Positions 32,155 to 40,881 of a stretch of DNA of 62,625 nucleotides are shown here, in pieces; within the stretch, counting starts at the first letter, position 1; each line of letters opens with the position of its first letter. The stretch lies in the NCBI GenBank assembly GCA_036556265.1, contig DATBJU010000083.1:1-62625 (forward strand), read 5' to 3'. The stretch is from JAUSIF01 sp036556265. Lineage in GTDB: Bacteria > Pseudomonadota > Alphaproteobacteria > Rhizobiales > Xanthobacteraceae. Under the pieces are notes generated by a model. That model saw only the letters and a program-made list of their open reading frames with translations, was not told the origin of the DNA and did not search any database. The translations under genes were made by a program, and so were the position numbers.

Positions 32155-32957
32155 ACCCGGTGGACTGACAGATCGCGAATCGTCGGCTTGTCGCCCGAGA
32201 GCGGATTTCGTGGATCCCAGGCGTAATTGAGTGTCTCGAAGCGCATGCCGCGCGCGTCGATCATAAGCAGCCGTCCGACGAGCCCTTCGCCGAATCCGAC
32301 GATCGCGCGGATCACTTCGAGCGCGGCGAGACTGCCCGCGACGCCAGCGAGCGCACCGAGGATGCCGGCCTCGGCGCAGGTCGGGATCGTGCCGGCGGGC
32401 GGCGCCTCGGGAAACAGGCAACGGTAGGTCGGATTCGGCTTGCCGTCGGTGCCCTTCTCGTGCGCGCGAACCGTGGTCAGTGTCGCGTCGAAGACTCCGA
32501 GCGCCGCTGTCACGAGGGGGCGCTTCGCCAGAAAGCATGCGTCGGAAACGAGATAGCGGGTGGCGAAGTTGTCTGAACCGTCGAGGACAACGTCGTGCGC
32601 CGTGACAAGATCGAGCGCGTTCACCGCGTCGAGACGCCGCGCGTGGAGTTCGACTTTCACGTGCGGGTTGAGCTTGCGGATCGCGGCGGCGGCACTGTCC
32701 GTCTTCGCGCGCCCGACATCCTCCGTCGCATGGATCACCTGCCGCTGCAGGTTCGAGAGGGAAACCTGGTCATTGTCGATCACGCCGAGCGTGCCGACGC
32801 CGGCTGCCGCAAGGTAAAGAAGTGCCGGCGAGCCGATGCCGCCCGCGCCCACGACGAGCACGCGAGCGGCCTTCAGGCGCTGTTGTCCCGGCCCGCCCAC
32901 CTCGCGCAGCACGATATGGCGGGCGTAACGTTCCAGCTCGTCAGCGGAAAGCGGCAT
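32151..32957 (-). CDS. moeB: HesA/MoeB/ThiF-family E1-like adenylyltransferase
   Basis: 268 residues. It adenylates the C-terminal Gly of a ubiquitin-like sulfur carrier (MoaD or ThiS). The ATP-binding region VLVVGAGGIGSPALLYLAAA is followed by VIDNDQVSLSNLQRQVIHAT, carrying the catalytic Arg and Asp, and LDGSDNFATRYLVSDAC. The CxxC zinc pairs seen in E. coli MoeB are not obvious (TYRCLF is a lone Cys), which is common in the family. MoeB versus ThiF cannot be settled without the carrier gene, which is not in the window. Confidence 0.85.
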   Translation of the reverse strand: MPLSADELERYARHIVLREVGGPGQQRLKAARVLVVGAGGIGSPALLYLAAAGVGTLGVIDNDQVSLSNLQRQVIHATEDVGRAKTDSAAAAIRKLNPHVKVELHARRLDAVNALDLVTAHDVVLDGSDNFATRYLVSDACFLAKRPLVTAALGVFDATLTTVRAHEKGTDGKPNPTYRCLFPEAPPAGTIPTCAEAGILGALAGVAGSLAALEVIRAIVGFGEGLVGRLLMIDARGMRFETLNYAWDPRNPLSGDKPTIRDLSVHRV

Positions 32958-33055
32958 GCCCCATTCTTAGATGTTGTGCGCTCGCGCGTCACGTGTGCTC
33001 GCCGTGCTCAGCGTTGGCCTCTTCCCGGCGCCATGCCACAGTCAGTGCGAGAGCC

Positions 33056-33868
33056 ATGGCCGATATGATCAAGGTATTGCTTGTCTCAGCCGCCCTGACC
33101 GCGGCGCCTGCGGCGATATTCGCGCAACCGCTCACCGAGGAGCGCTGCCCCCGTTTCGTCGCGCAGGACACGCCGCGGGCGATCACCGTTGCCTTCAAGC
33201 TCGCCGCGATCAAACAGGGCGAAGTGAGTATCACCTATATCGGCCACTCCACTTTCCTGATCGAAAGCGCCGCCGGCGTTCGAATCGCGACCGACTACAA
33301 TGACTATGTGCGCGGCCCCGTCGTGCCCGACATCGCCACCATGAACCGCGCCCACTCCACGCACTACAGCAACAGTCCCGACCCTGGAATCAAGCACGTG
33401 CTGCGCGGCTGGGGCCGCGAGGGCGAACCGGCACGCTACGACCTGCAAGTCGAAGATGTCTGGGTGCGAAACGTCGTCACCAATATCCGTGACTGGGGCG
33501 GCGGCACGACGCTGCACGGCAATTCGATTTTCGTATTCGAGAGCGGCGGCGTGTGCATCGCACACCTCGGCCACCTGCATCATACCTTGACTCCGGCGCA
33601 CATCGAGGAACTCGGACGCATCGACGTGGTGCTCGTGCCCGTCGACGGCACCTATACGCTCAATGTCGACGGCATGGTCGAAGTGCTGAAACAGATCAAC
33701 GCGCCACTTGCGATCCCGATGCACGTATTCAGCCCGTACACACTCGAACGCTTCCTCGAGGCGATGGGTGCAATCTACGAGACCGAGCGGAGCGTGAGCC
33801 CGACCGTGATCGTCTCCCGCGCGACGCTCCCGGCGAAACCGAAGATGCTCGTCCTGCCCGGCCGTTAG
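33056..33868 (+). CDS. Secreted MBL-fold metallo-hydrolase-like protein
   Basis: 270 residues, with a signal peptide (MADMIKVLLVSAALTAAPAA, cleavage after IFAQ). The lactamase_B_2 (UlaG-like) fold is visible in ITYIGHSTFLIES, CIAHLGHLHHTLTP and VDVVLVPVDGTYTLNVDGM-type strands. The normal HxHxDH metal motif is altered to RAHSTHYSNS, so the second metal site may be lost. Start 33056 is chosen for the signal peptide; a longer frame from 32822 lies antisense to moeB. It ends tail-to-tail with dctM, sharing three bases. The substrate is unknown. Confidence 0.8.
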   Translation: MADMIKVLLVSAALTAAPAAIFAQPLTEERCPRFVAQDTPRAITVAFKLAAIKQGEVSITYIGHSTFLIESAAGVRIATDYNDYVRGPVVPDIATMNRAHSTHYSNSPDPGIKHVLRGWGREGEPARYDLQVEDVWVRNVVTNIRDWGGGTTLHGNSIFVFESGGVCIAHLGHLHHTLTPAHIEELGRIDVVLVPVDGTYTLNVDGMVEVLKQINAPLAIPMHVFSPYTLERFLEAMGAIYETERSVSPTVIVSRATLPAKPKMLVLPGR

Positions 33869-35184
33869 CCGAGGATTGCGAGGCTGAGCTCGGGAAACGC
33901 GATCAACAGAATCAGAACGCCGAGCATGATGGCGGCGAAGGGGAAGGCGCCGGCAAAGACATCGTTCAAGGAAATGTCCGCGTCGTGTTCGAGCGTCTGC
34001 TTGATCACGAAACAGGATATCCCGAAGGGCGGCGTGAGCAGGCCGATCTCGGCGCCGACCACCGTGACGATACCGAACCAGATAAGACTGTGTCCGCCGT
34101 CCTCGATCGTCTTCAGGAACAGTGGCGCACAAATCAGGATGATCGACGAGGTGTCGATAATCGTGCCGAGAAAGAGCAGAAGCACGACGTAGAGAACCAT
34201 CATCACTGCGAAACTGAGCTCGGCATTGCTCAACCAGCTACTGAACATCGACGGCAGACCGGCAATGCCGAGCATGCGGCTATACATCGTCGCCGCCATG
34301 ATCAAGAACAGGATCGCCGCGGTGATGTGGCCGGTGTCGATCAGCACTTCCTTCAATGATTTCCATGACATACGGCGCTTCAGCGCGGCAATGAGAAAAG
34401 CGACGAGGGCGCCCGCTGCACCTGCCTCGGAGGCAGTGACGACGCCCGAATAGATCCCGCCCAAAACAATGAGGATGAGAAGCGTGAGGGGCGCGAGCTT
34501 CAGCAGAATTTGGGCGACCGACATCAACTGCTTGTCTCCTGCCGCAGCCAATGCACCACGTCCGACGAACCCCGGCACGAAAAAGGTCATCGCAAAAATC
34601 GCGACTGCGAAGGCGGCCGACAGCATCAATCCCGGCACCACGCCAGCCAAAAACATGTCGCCGACCGACTGCTCGGCGACGAAGGCGTAAATAATCAACA
34701 TTACGCTCGGCGGGATCAGCATGCCGAGTACCGAGCTTCCGGCTACAACACCGACTGCAAAGCGGTTGCTGTAGCGATAGCGGATCATCTCGGGAACCGA
34801 AACACGCGTGAACACCGATGCCGAGGCGATTGACGAGCCAGTGACGGCGGCGAATGCCGCATTCGCGGCGACGGTCGCGATGCCAAGGCCGCCACGCACG
34901 CGGCGAAACAGCTGATGTGCGACTTCGTAGATTTCCGTTCCGATGCCGGCCTTGCCGACGATCAGGCCCATCATCACGAAGGTGGGAATGCTCGCGAAGT
35001 CGTACGATTTGATCGAGTCTGTCACCGCGAGCGTCATCATGTTCATCGCGATGCTGAAATTGCCGCGCAGGAGCCACACTCCGAGGAATGAAACGAGACT
35101 TAGCGCGATCGCTACATATGCGCCGAGATAGATCAGAAGCACGATCAGCAGGAGCGACATGATACCGACGAGGAACGGATCCAT
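33865..35184 (-). CDS. dctM: TRAP transporter large permease subunit (DctM)
   Basis: 439 residues, about 12 membrane helices; the DctM/YiaN family of the inner membrane. It imports organic acids with a sodium gradient and receives substrate from DctP. The ATG at 35184 (MDPFLVGIMSLLLIVLLIYL) is the conserved start; the open frame beyond it to 35706 overlaps dctQ and is not used. Segments such as GSSIASASVFTRVSVPEM and LLTPPFGISCFVIKQ are DctM hallmarks. dctQ lies 5 bases upstream and dctP follows upstream in turn, so one leftward operon dctP-dctQ-dctM is likely. Confidence 0.93.
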   Translation of the reverse strand: MDPFLVGIMSLLLIVLLIYLGAYVAIALSLVSFLGVWLLRGNFSIAMNMMTLAVTDSIKSYDFASIPTFVMMGLIVGKAGIGTEIYEVAHQLFRRVRGGLGIATVAANAAFAAVTGSSIASASVFTRVSVPEMIRYRYSNRFAVGVVAGSSVLGMLIPPSVMLIIYAFVAEQSVGDMFLAGVVPGLMLSAAFAVAIFAMTFFVPGFVGRGALAAAGDKQLMSVAQILLKLAPLTLLILIVLGGIYSGVVTASEAGAAGALVAFLIAALKRRMSWKSLKEVLIDTGHITAAILFLIMAATMYSRMLGIAGLPSMFSSWLSNAELSFAVMMVLYVVLLLFLGTIIDTSSIILICAPLFLKTIEDGGHSLIWFGIVTVVGAEIGLLTPPFGISCFVIKQTLEHDADISLNDVFAGAFPFAAIMLGVLILLIAFPELSLAILG

Positions 35185-35189
35185 GGCTC

Positions 35190-35756
35190 CTACTCGAACC
35201 CCGGCTCGACCTGCGGCTTCTCCTCGCTGAGCCAGAGTCGCGTAGCGCGTACGACGAAGCAGAGAAGAGCGGCAATCGCTCCGAGCACGATGACCGCCCG
35301 TAACGGCCATTCGGGAAACGTGAAGACGCCTCGCACGCCGATGAAATAGCCACGCAGATAGGACTGGATCAGCAGCGGAACCGTACCGGCCAGGATCAAT
35401 GCCATCACGATCGCGCCAAGCGCTTCGAAGCCGGCGATGATCAGACGACCGACGAATGAACCGGCGGCAAGACGCGCGAGATAGGTGTCGGATCGTGTCA
35501 GCTTGCCAAGCCGGATCGTGTCGGCGAGCTGACAGAAGACGATCACCGCAAGGGAAACCGTGACGAGCTCGATCATGCCAGCGATCGGCAAGTTGAATAG
35601 CGTGCGACCGAGGGCGTCCGCGTCGATGAGGAGAACGAGGAGCAGCACCCAAAGCGAGCCCACCGCGTTCATCGCGACGACCACGCGATCGAGAACGCGG
35701 AGCCACGACGGTGGTGCAGACCGAGGCACGGCGGGCACGAAACGACCCTCAGGCAT
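35190..35756 (-). CDS. dctQ: TRAP transporter small permease subunit (DctQ)
   Basis: 188 residues with four predicted membrane helices; it belongs to the DctQ family and pairs with DctM in the inner membrane. The conserved loop RTLFNLPIAGMIELVTVSLA is typical, and the C-terminal helix AVIVLGAIAALLCFVVRATR is followed by an acidic tail. The start at 35756 gives MPEGRFVPAVPRSAPP. It lies between dctP (46-base gap) and dctM (5-base gap). Confidence 0.9.
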   Translation of the reverse strand: MPEGRFVPAVPRSAPPSWLRVLDRVVVAMNAVGSLWVLLLVLLIDADALGRTLFNLPIAGMIELVTVSLAVIVFCQLADTIRLGKLTRSDTYLARLAAGSFVGRLIIAGFEALGAIVMALILAGTVPLLIQSYLRGYFIGVRGVFTFPEWPLRAVIVLGAIAALLCFVVRATRLWLSEEKPQVEPGFE

Positions 35757-35802
35757 GCAGCCGACCGCCCGCGAGCGGCGAGCGGGCGGCCCAGTGCTTG
35801 CG

Positions 35803-36879
35803 CTACTCCTTGTCCCAGTCGCGCAATGGTTTCGCGCCGCCCGCGCGAATACCGCTCATGAACGCGGTGAGAAATGCCTTGCCCGGGAGGCCCATTTTCT
35901 CCGTTGCTGCGACCCACTCCTGCGCGAGATTGGGAAGCGCCTTGGCCCAGGCGGCGCGCTCCTCGGCCGACACCTCGACGATCTTGCCGCCGCCGGCGAG
36001 ATACGCCTTGAGGGATTGGTCGCCGAGCTCTGCGGCCTTGTCGGCGAGGCGGTCGCGGTAGGTGATCGCCACGTCCTGGAGAACCTTCTTCACCTCATCC
36101 GGCAGCTTCGCCCAGGTGTCCTTGTTGACGGTCAACGACTTGTTCACCGCCGTGCCGAAATCAACGCGAATGTAGTACGGCGCGACCTCCTGCAACTTGA
36201 ATGAGGCGGCACCTTCCATCCACATGACGGCGCCTTCGGTCACGCCCGTCTTGATGTTGTTGTAGTAGTCGGCGAGGCTGCCGCGCACGCCAACCGCGCC
36301 GACCGGATCAAGAAAACGCATGTTGTCGCCGGCCGCGTTGATGCGCACGCCCTTCAACTCCGACGCCTTGGTCACCGCGCGTCGCGTGAAGATCTCGTAG
36401 CTGTCGATCGTCGAATAGTTCGTCAGCAGCACCTGATTGAGCTTTTCGAACTGGGCGCGAAATTCGGGCATCTTCGCCGCGAGATCGTCCATCACCTTGG
36501 ACTGTAGCTTCGCGTTGCTGTTGGTGAATGGCAGATTGTACGGCAGGTTGTTGAGCGGGAGCTTGTCGGGAAAGAACGGCACGGTGATAATGCCGATGTC
36601 GCCAAGCCCCTTCTCCATTGCTTCGAGGACGCCCGTGGGCTTCGCGATCTGCGCGGACCAGGCTTGGGTCCAGTTGATCTTGTATTTGCCGTTGGTCGCG
36701 AGGCGCTTGTCGACTTCGGGAATATAGAATTCGATGAATTCCTTCACCCAGAGCGCACGCGGCGGGTAGCCGTCGATCGCGGTGAGGTTGATGGTCTGCT
36801 GCGCGGTGGCGGTAAACGGAAACGCGGCAAAGGCGATCGCGGCCGCGAACGCGCGAGCCGTCTGAGCAATGTGCGGCAT
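35803..36879 (-). CDS. dctP: TRAP transporter substrate-binding protein (DctP)
   Basis: 358 residues with a signal peptide (MPHIAQTARAFAAAIAFAAF, cleavage after FTATAQ), a periplasmic DctP-family solute-binding protein. The family Arg that pairs with a carboxylate is expected in the stretch with TRRAVTKASELKGVRINAAG, where LKGVRI is the usual DctP position. The start is the ATG at 36879, preceded by GGGAGGAAG. The ligand is unknown. A long stretch beyond the start (36880-37020) separates it from gyrB, which reads the same way. Confidence 0.92.
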   Translation of the reverse strand: MPHIAQTARAFAAAIAFAAFPFTATAQQTINLTAIDGYPPRALWVKEFIEFYIPEVDKRLATNGKYKINWTQAWSAQIAKPTGVLEAMEKGLGDIGIITVPFFPDKLPLNNLPYNLPFTNSNAKLQSKVMDDLAAKMPEFRAQFEKLNQVLLTNYSTIDSYEIFTRRAVTKASELKGVRINAAGDNMRFLDPVGAVGVRGSLADYYNNIKTGVTEGAVMWMEGAASFKLQEVAPYYIRVDFGTAVNKSLTVNKDTWAKLPDEVKKVLQDVAITYRDRLADKAAELGDQSLKAYLAGGGKIVEVSAEERAAWAKALPNLAQEWVAATEKMGLPGKAFLTAFMSGIRAGGAKPLRDWDKE

Positions 36880-37020
36880 GAGCTTCCTCCCCTGCGCTTG
36901 ATATTGCTTGGTTTTTCTTTTGTCTGCGAATGCCCACATCTTCGTGGATCGACCGCGAGAGTCAACGCCGCTGCGAGACAACCGGACGTGGTCGAGCGAA
37001 TACCGGGTTATGGCCGCCGG

Positions 37021-39459
37021 TCAGACATCGACGCTTGCGGCGAGCGCGTTCTGCTGGATGAACTCGCGCCGCGGCTCGACTTCGTCGCCCATGAGCTTGC
37101 CAAACAGCTCGGCCGCCTCATCGACTTCCTTGACGCGCACCTGCAGGAGCGACCGCGCGTTCATGTCGAGGGTCGTCTCCCAAAGCTGCTCCGGGTTCAT
37201 CTCGCCGAGGCCCTTGTAGCGCTGCAACGCGATTCCTTTGCGGCCGATTGCGGTTACCGCCTCGAAAAGTCCAACCGGGCCGAACACGGTGGTCTCTTCG
37301 CCTTTGCGGATGAGCTTCGCCGGCCGGACATAGATCTCCTGCAGGCGTGCCGCGAGCGCATCGAGCTTGCGCGCGTCGGCCGAGTTCAGGAACGCCTGAT
37401 CGATCGCCGCGACTTCCTTCACCCCGCGCACCGTTCGCGTGAAACGGAATCCCTCGGCATCGCAAGTGCCGTCCCAGCCGCGCTCGGTTTCTTCGGAAAG
37501 GACATCGAGGCGACGCGCAACGTAGGCGGCCGCCTGTTTTGCCTTTTCCGGATCGGAGAGGATTTCCGGCGACAAGGCGCCGGCGATCGCGATTTGCTCG
37601 ACCGCGTTGCGGTCGTAGCGGGGGTGCATGCCGCGCAGGATCGCGCGCACGTTGCGTGCCTCCTCGAGAATCGCCGCAAGGTCGTTCCCCGCTCGCTCCT
37701 GGCCGCTCGCGAGCTTGAGCACCGTGTCCTCAAGACCCGCCGAGATCAGATAGTCGTCGAGGGCGCGATCGTCCTTGAGGTACTGCTCCGACTTCCCGCG
37801 CGTAACCTTGTAGAGCGGCGGCTGAGCGATGAATATGTAACCGTTCTCGATCAACGCGGGCATCTGACGGAAGAAGAAGGTGAGCAGAAGAGTCCGGATG
37901 TGAGAGCCGTCCACGTCCGCGTCCGTCATGATGATGATCCGGTGGTAACGGAGCTTCGAGACATCGAACTCGTCGCTGATGCCTGTGCCGAGCGCGGTGA
38001 TCAGCGTGCCGATCTCCTGCGAAGTCAGCATCTTGTCGATGCGCACGCGCTCGACGTTCAGGATCTTGCCGCGCAGCGGCAGTACCGCCTGGAACCCGCG
38101 GTCGCGTGCCTGCTTCGCCGACCCGCCGGCGGAATCGCCCTCGACAATGAACAGCTCGGACTTCGCGGGATCGCGCTCCTGACAGTCGGCAAGCTTGCCG
38201 GGGAGCGAGGACACGTCGAGTGCGCCCTTGCGTCGCGTAAGCTCGCGCGCCTTGCGCGCGGCCTCGCGGGCGGCCGCCGCCTCGACCACCTTGGAGACGA
38301 GCGATTTGGCCTCCGACGGATGCATCTCAAGCCAATTCGCAAGCGCGTTGCTTACGATCGTGTCGACGACCGGCCGCACCTCGGAGGAGACGAGCTTGTC
38401 CTTGGTCTGACTCGAGAACTTCGGGTCCGGCATCTTCACGGAAAGAACGGCCGTGAGACCTTCACGGCAGTCCTCACCGGAGAGGTCGACCTTCTCCTTC
38501 TTGGCGAGGCCCGAGCTCTCCGCGTAGCGGATGATCTCGCGGGTGAGTGCTGCGGCAAAACCGGTGAAGTGCGTGCCACGGTCGCGCTGCGGAATGTTGT
38601 TTGTGAAGCAAAGCACGGTCTCGTGGTAGGAATTGTTCCAAGACAGCGCCGCCTCGACGATAACCTTGTCGCGCTCGCCGCGAATCACGATCGGGCTGGC
38701 GATCAGCGACTGCTTGTTGCGGTCGAGATAACGTACAAACTCCTCGACGCCACCGTCGTAACGCATCTGCTCGAGATGGGTCTCGGGTCCGCGCCGGTCG
38801 GCGAGCACGACGGTGATTCCGGAATTCAGGAACGCGAGCTCGCGCAACCGATGCTCGAGCGTCGCGAAATCGAATTCGACCTTCGAGAAGACCTCCTTGC
38901 TCGGCGTGAAAGTGACCTTGGTGCCGCGCTGTCCTTTGGCTTCGCCGACCACCTTGAGCGGCTTCTCCGGCTCACCGTCGTGGAAGCGCATGAAGTATTC
39001 TTTGCCGTCGCGCCAGATCGTGAGCTCGAGCACGCTCGATAGCGCGTTCACCACCGACACGCCGACGCCGTGCAGGCCGCCGGAAACCTTGTAGGCGCTC
39101 TGGTCGAATTTCCCGCCGGCATGCAGCCGCGTCATGATCACTTCCGCGGCGGAGACGCCCTCCTCCTTGTGTATGTCAGTCGGGACGCCCCGGCCGTTGT
39201 CGATCACGGTGACCGAGCCGTCCGCGTTGAGCGCGACGCCAACGTCCGTGGCGTAGCCGGCGAGCGCCTCGTCGACCGCGTTGTCGACGACCTCGTAGAC
39301 CATGTGATGGAGGCCCGAGCCGTCGTCGGTGTCGCCGATGTACATGCCGGGTCGTTTGCGAACCGCGTCCAGGCCCTTCAACACCTGGATCGACTCGGCG
39401 CCGTAGTCGTCGCCGGACTTGCTCGGAGCGGGAGCCGGTTTTCGAGCGGGTTTCGCCAT
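37021..39459 (-). CDS. gyrB: DNA gyrase subunit B
   Basis: 812 residues: GHKL ATPase domain (VYEVVDNAVDEALAG with the catalytic Glu; SGGLHGVGVSVVNALS), transducer domain with the QTK loop (FSSQTKDKL), TOPRIM (FIVEGDSAGGSAKQARDRGF; MTDADVDGSH), and the C-terminal DNA-binding part. It introduces negative supercoils with GyrA, which is outside the window. Start ATG 39459 is preceded by GAGGCCC. It is the last gene of the dnaA-dnaN-recF-gyrB block, here with a 234-base gap to recF that includes an inverted repeat. Confidence 0.97.
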   Translation of the reverse strand: MAKPARKPAPAPSKSGDDYGAESIQVLKGLDAVRKRPGMYIGDTDDGSGLHHMVYEVVDNAVDEALAGYATDVGVALNADGSVTVIDNGRGVPTDIHKEEGVSAAEVIMTRLHAGGKFDQSAYKVSGGLHGVGVSVVNALSSVLELTIWRDGKEYFMRFHDGEPEKPLKVVGEAKGQRGTKVTFTPSKEVFSKVEFDFATLEHRLRELAFLNSGITVVLADRRGPETHLEQMRYDGGVEEFVRYLDRNKQSLIASPIVIRGERDKVIVEAALSWNNSYHETVLCFTNNIPQRDRGTHFTGFAAALTREIIRYAESSGLAKKEKVDLSGEDCREGLTAVLSVKMPDPKFSSQTKDKLVSSEVRPVVDTIVSNALANWLEMHPSEAKSLVSKVVEAAAAREAARKARELTRRKGALDVSSLPGKLADCQERDPAKSELFIVEGDSAGGSAKQARDRGFQAVLPLRGKILNVERVRIDKMLTSQEIGTLITALGTGISDEFDVSKLRYHRIIIMTDADVDGSHIRTLLLTFFFRQMPALIENGYIFIAQPPLYKVTRGKSEQYLKDDRALDDYLISAGLEDTVLKLASGQERAGNDLAAILEEARNVRAILRGMHPRYDRNAVEQIAIAGALSPEILSDPEKAKQAAAYVARRLDVLSEETERGWDGTCDAEGFRFTRTVRGVKEVAAIDQAFLNSADARKLDALAARLQEIYVRPAKLIRKGEETTVFGPVGLFEAVTAIGRKGIALQRYKGLGEMNPEQLWETTLDMNARSLLQVRVKEVDEAAELFGKLMGDEVEPRREFIQQNALAASVDV

Positions 39460-39549
39460 CGGAACGGGCCTCGAATCGAACGGGAAACTGACCGTATTTC
39501 TAGCTCATCCGCGGGGAGTTTTGGTGGCAAAGAAACAGGCGCTTGAAGC

Positions 39550-39618
39550 CCTTTCCAGGCCAGAAACGGCAAGTGTCATCACGGATACGAAACAAAGCCG
39601 ATTCGGGGCCTGGAAAGG
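39550..39618. repeat. 12-bp perfect inverted repeat upstream of gyrB
   Basis: CCTTTCCAGGCC (39550-39561) recurs in inverted form as GGCCTGGAAAGG (39607-39618), with 45 bases between. It sits in the recF-gyrB gap (39460-39693), 91 bases or more upstream of the gyrB start. A long hairpin in the gyrB leader or an operator are both possible. The remainder of this gap contains a T5 run on the reverse strand but no clear terminator. Confidence 0.5.
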
Positions 39619-39693
39619 CGAACGATCGGGGCGCTGCGGAGAGCCAGAAAAAGAGGGCCGAGACACTTCATGTGCGCTCGCCGTGGGCGGCCG

Positions 39694-40881
39694 TCAAGCG
39701 GCCGGGTCAACCCGGCCAAGCGTCACGCGGAAGCGCTCGCCAGCATTGCCCAAGGCCGAGAACGCGCTCGCGTCGACGCCGGTCATCCACACCTGCGCAC
39801 CGAGGCGCCCGAGCGCCGCAAAGAGCGCGGCACGCCGTTCTTCATCGAGGAAAGCCGCGACGTCATCGAGGAGAACGACCGGAGACGCACCATGCATGCT
39901 CGCGACGAGCCGCGCGTGCGAAAGGACGACACCAACGAGCAGCGCCTTCCGCTCGCCGGTGGAAGCGCGGGCAGCCGGGATTCCCTTACCGGCATGGGTC
40001 ACGGCGAGATCCGATAGATGCGGACCTTCGAGGGTGCGGCCCGCAGCACGATCGCGCAGCCGCGCCTCACGCAGGTTCGCGCGATAGCGGTCTTCGATCT
40101 CAATCGCCGCGCTCGATGCGAGCTCCGTCTCCATCCAGCCTTCGAGCGCGAGCGTGGCCGACGGGAACGGCGATGCCGGGTCGCGCGTGGCGATGATCTC
40201 GCCCATCAGGCGTCGCACGGTCTCCCCCCGCGCGGCCGCGACCGCGATCGCGAGCTCCGCCACTTCATGCTCGATTGCGTCGAGCCAGCGTGGATCGGGG
40301 TTCGCTTGTTCAAGCAGGCGATTGCGTGAGCGCAAAGCGCGCTCGAGTGCGTTCACGCGGCTGCCGTGCGCGGCATCGATCGCGAGCACCAGGCGATCGA
40401 GAAAGCGGCGGCGTTCCGATGCAGGCGCGAGAAAAAGTCCGTCCATCTCAGGGACAAGCCACACAACTCGCAGGTGATCGGCAAAAGCCGTCGCCGATGC
40501 GACGTTCTCCCGATCGATGCGATTCCGCCGCACCGGCACGCTGTCGGCGGCGGGGGGATCGATGCCGGTGCCGAGCTGGACCACGCCCAAGGCACCCTCC
40601 ACTTCGGCCGCCACGGCCCAGGAGCCATCACCTTCTGTGTTCGCTACGTCCTCCAGCGTTGCGCGGCGCAGGCCGCGGCCGGGAGACAGAAACGAAAGCG
40701 CCTCGAGGAGATTCGTCTTGCCCGCCCCGTTGGGCCCGATCAGCACATTCGGTCCGTCGCCGGCGGCTAGCTCGGCGCGCCGATAGGAGCGAAAGTTCGT
40801 GAGTTGCAGACGGCGAACACGAGCGCGCGTCCCGGCCGCTTGGCGAGACGTCTGAGCAGACGGAGAATCGGTGGGGGTCAC
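39694..40881 (-). CDS. recF: DNA replication and repair protein RecF
   Basis: 395 residues, SMC-like ABC ATPase. The Walker A motif is VLIGPNGAGKTNLLEALSFL, the signature motif is in RASTGERKALLVGVVLSHAR and Walker B is PVVLLDDVAAFLDEERR. It loads RecA at gaps with RecO and RecR. The start is GTG at 40881, overlapping the dnaN stop (GTGA), so translation is coupled. The N-terminal 22 residues (MTPTDSPSAQTSRQAAGT) are not conserved and another start could be used near VRRLQLTNFRS. Confidence 0.95.
   Translation of the reverse strand: MTPTDSPSAQTSRQAAGTRARVRRLQLTNFRSYRRAELAAGDGPNVLIGPNGAGKTNLLEALSFLSPGRGLRRATLEDVANTEGDGSWAVAAEVEGALGVVQLGTGIDPPAADSVPVRRNRIDRENVASATAFADHLRVVWLVPEMDGLFLAPASERRRFLDRLVLAIDAAHGSRVNALERALRSRNRLLEQANPDPRWLDAIEHEVAELAIAVAAARGETVRRLMGEIIATRDPASPFPSATLALEGWMETELASSAAIEIEDRYRANLREARLRDRAAGRTLEGPHLSDLAVTHAGKGIPAARASTGERKALLVGVVLSHARLVASMHGASPVVLLDDVAAFLDEERRAALFAALGRLGAQVWMTGVDASAFSALGNAGERFRVTLGRVDPAA

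Noticed and set aside
33865..35706. dctM read as a 613-residue protein
   Set aside because: The extra N-terminal part lies in another frame over dctQ and is Arg-rich; MDPFLVGIMS at 35184 is the usual DctM start.
36664..39042. Very long forward frame (792 codons) across dctP and gyrB
   Set aside because: It is antisense to two clear genes; GC-rich codon bias of the real genes leaves the opposite frame open. The translation has no recognisable domain.
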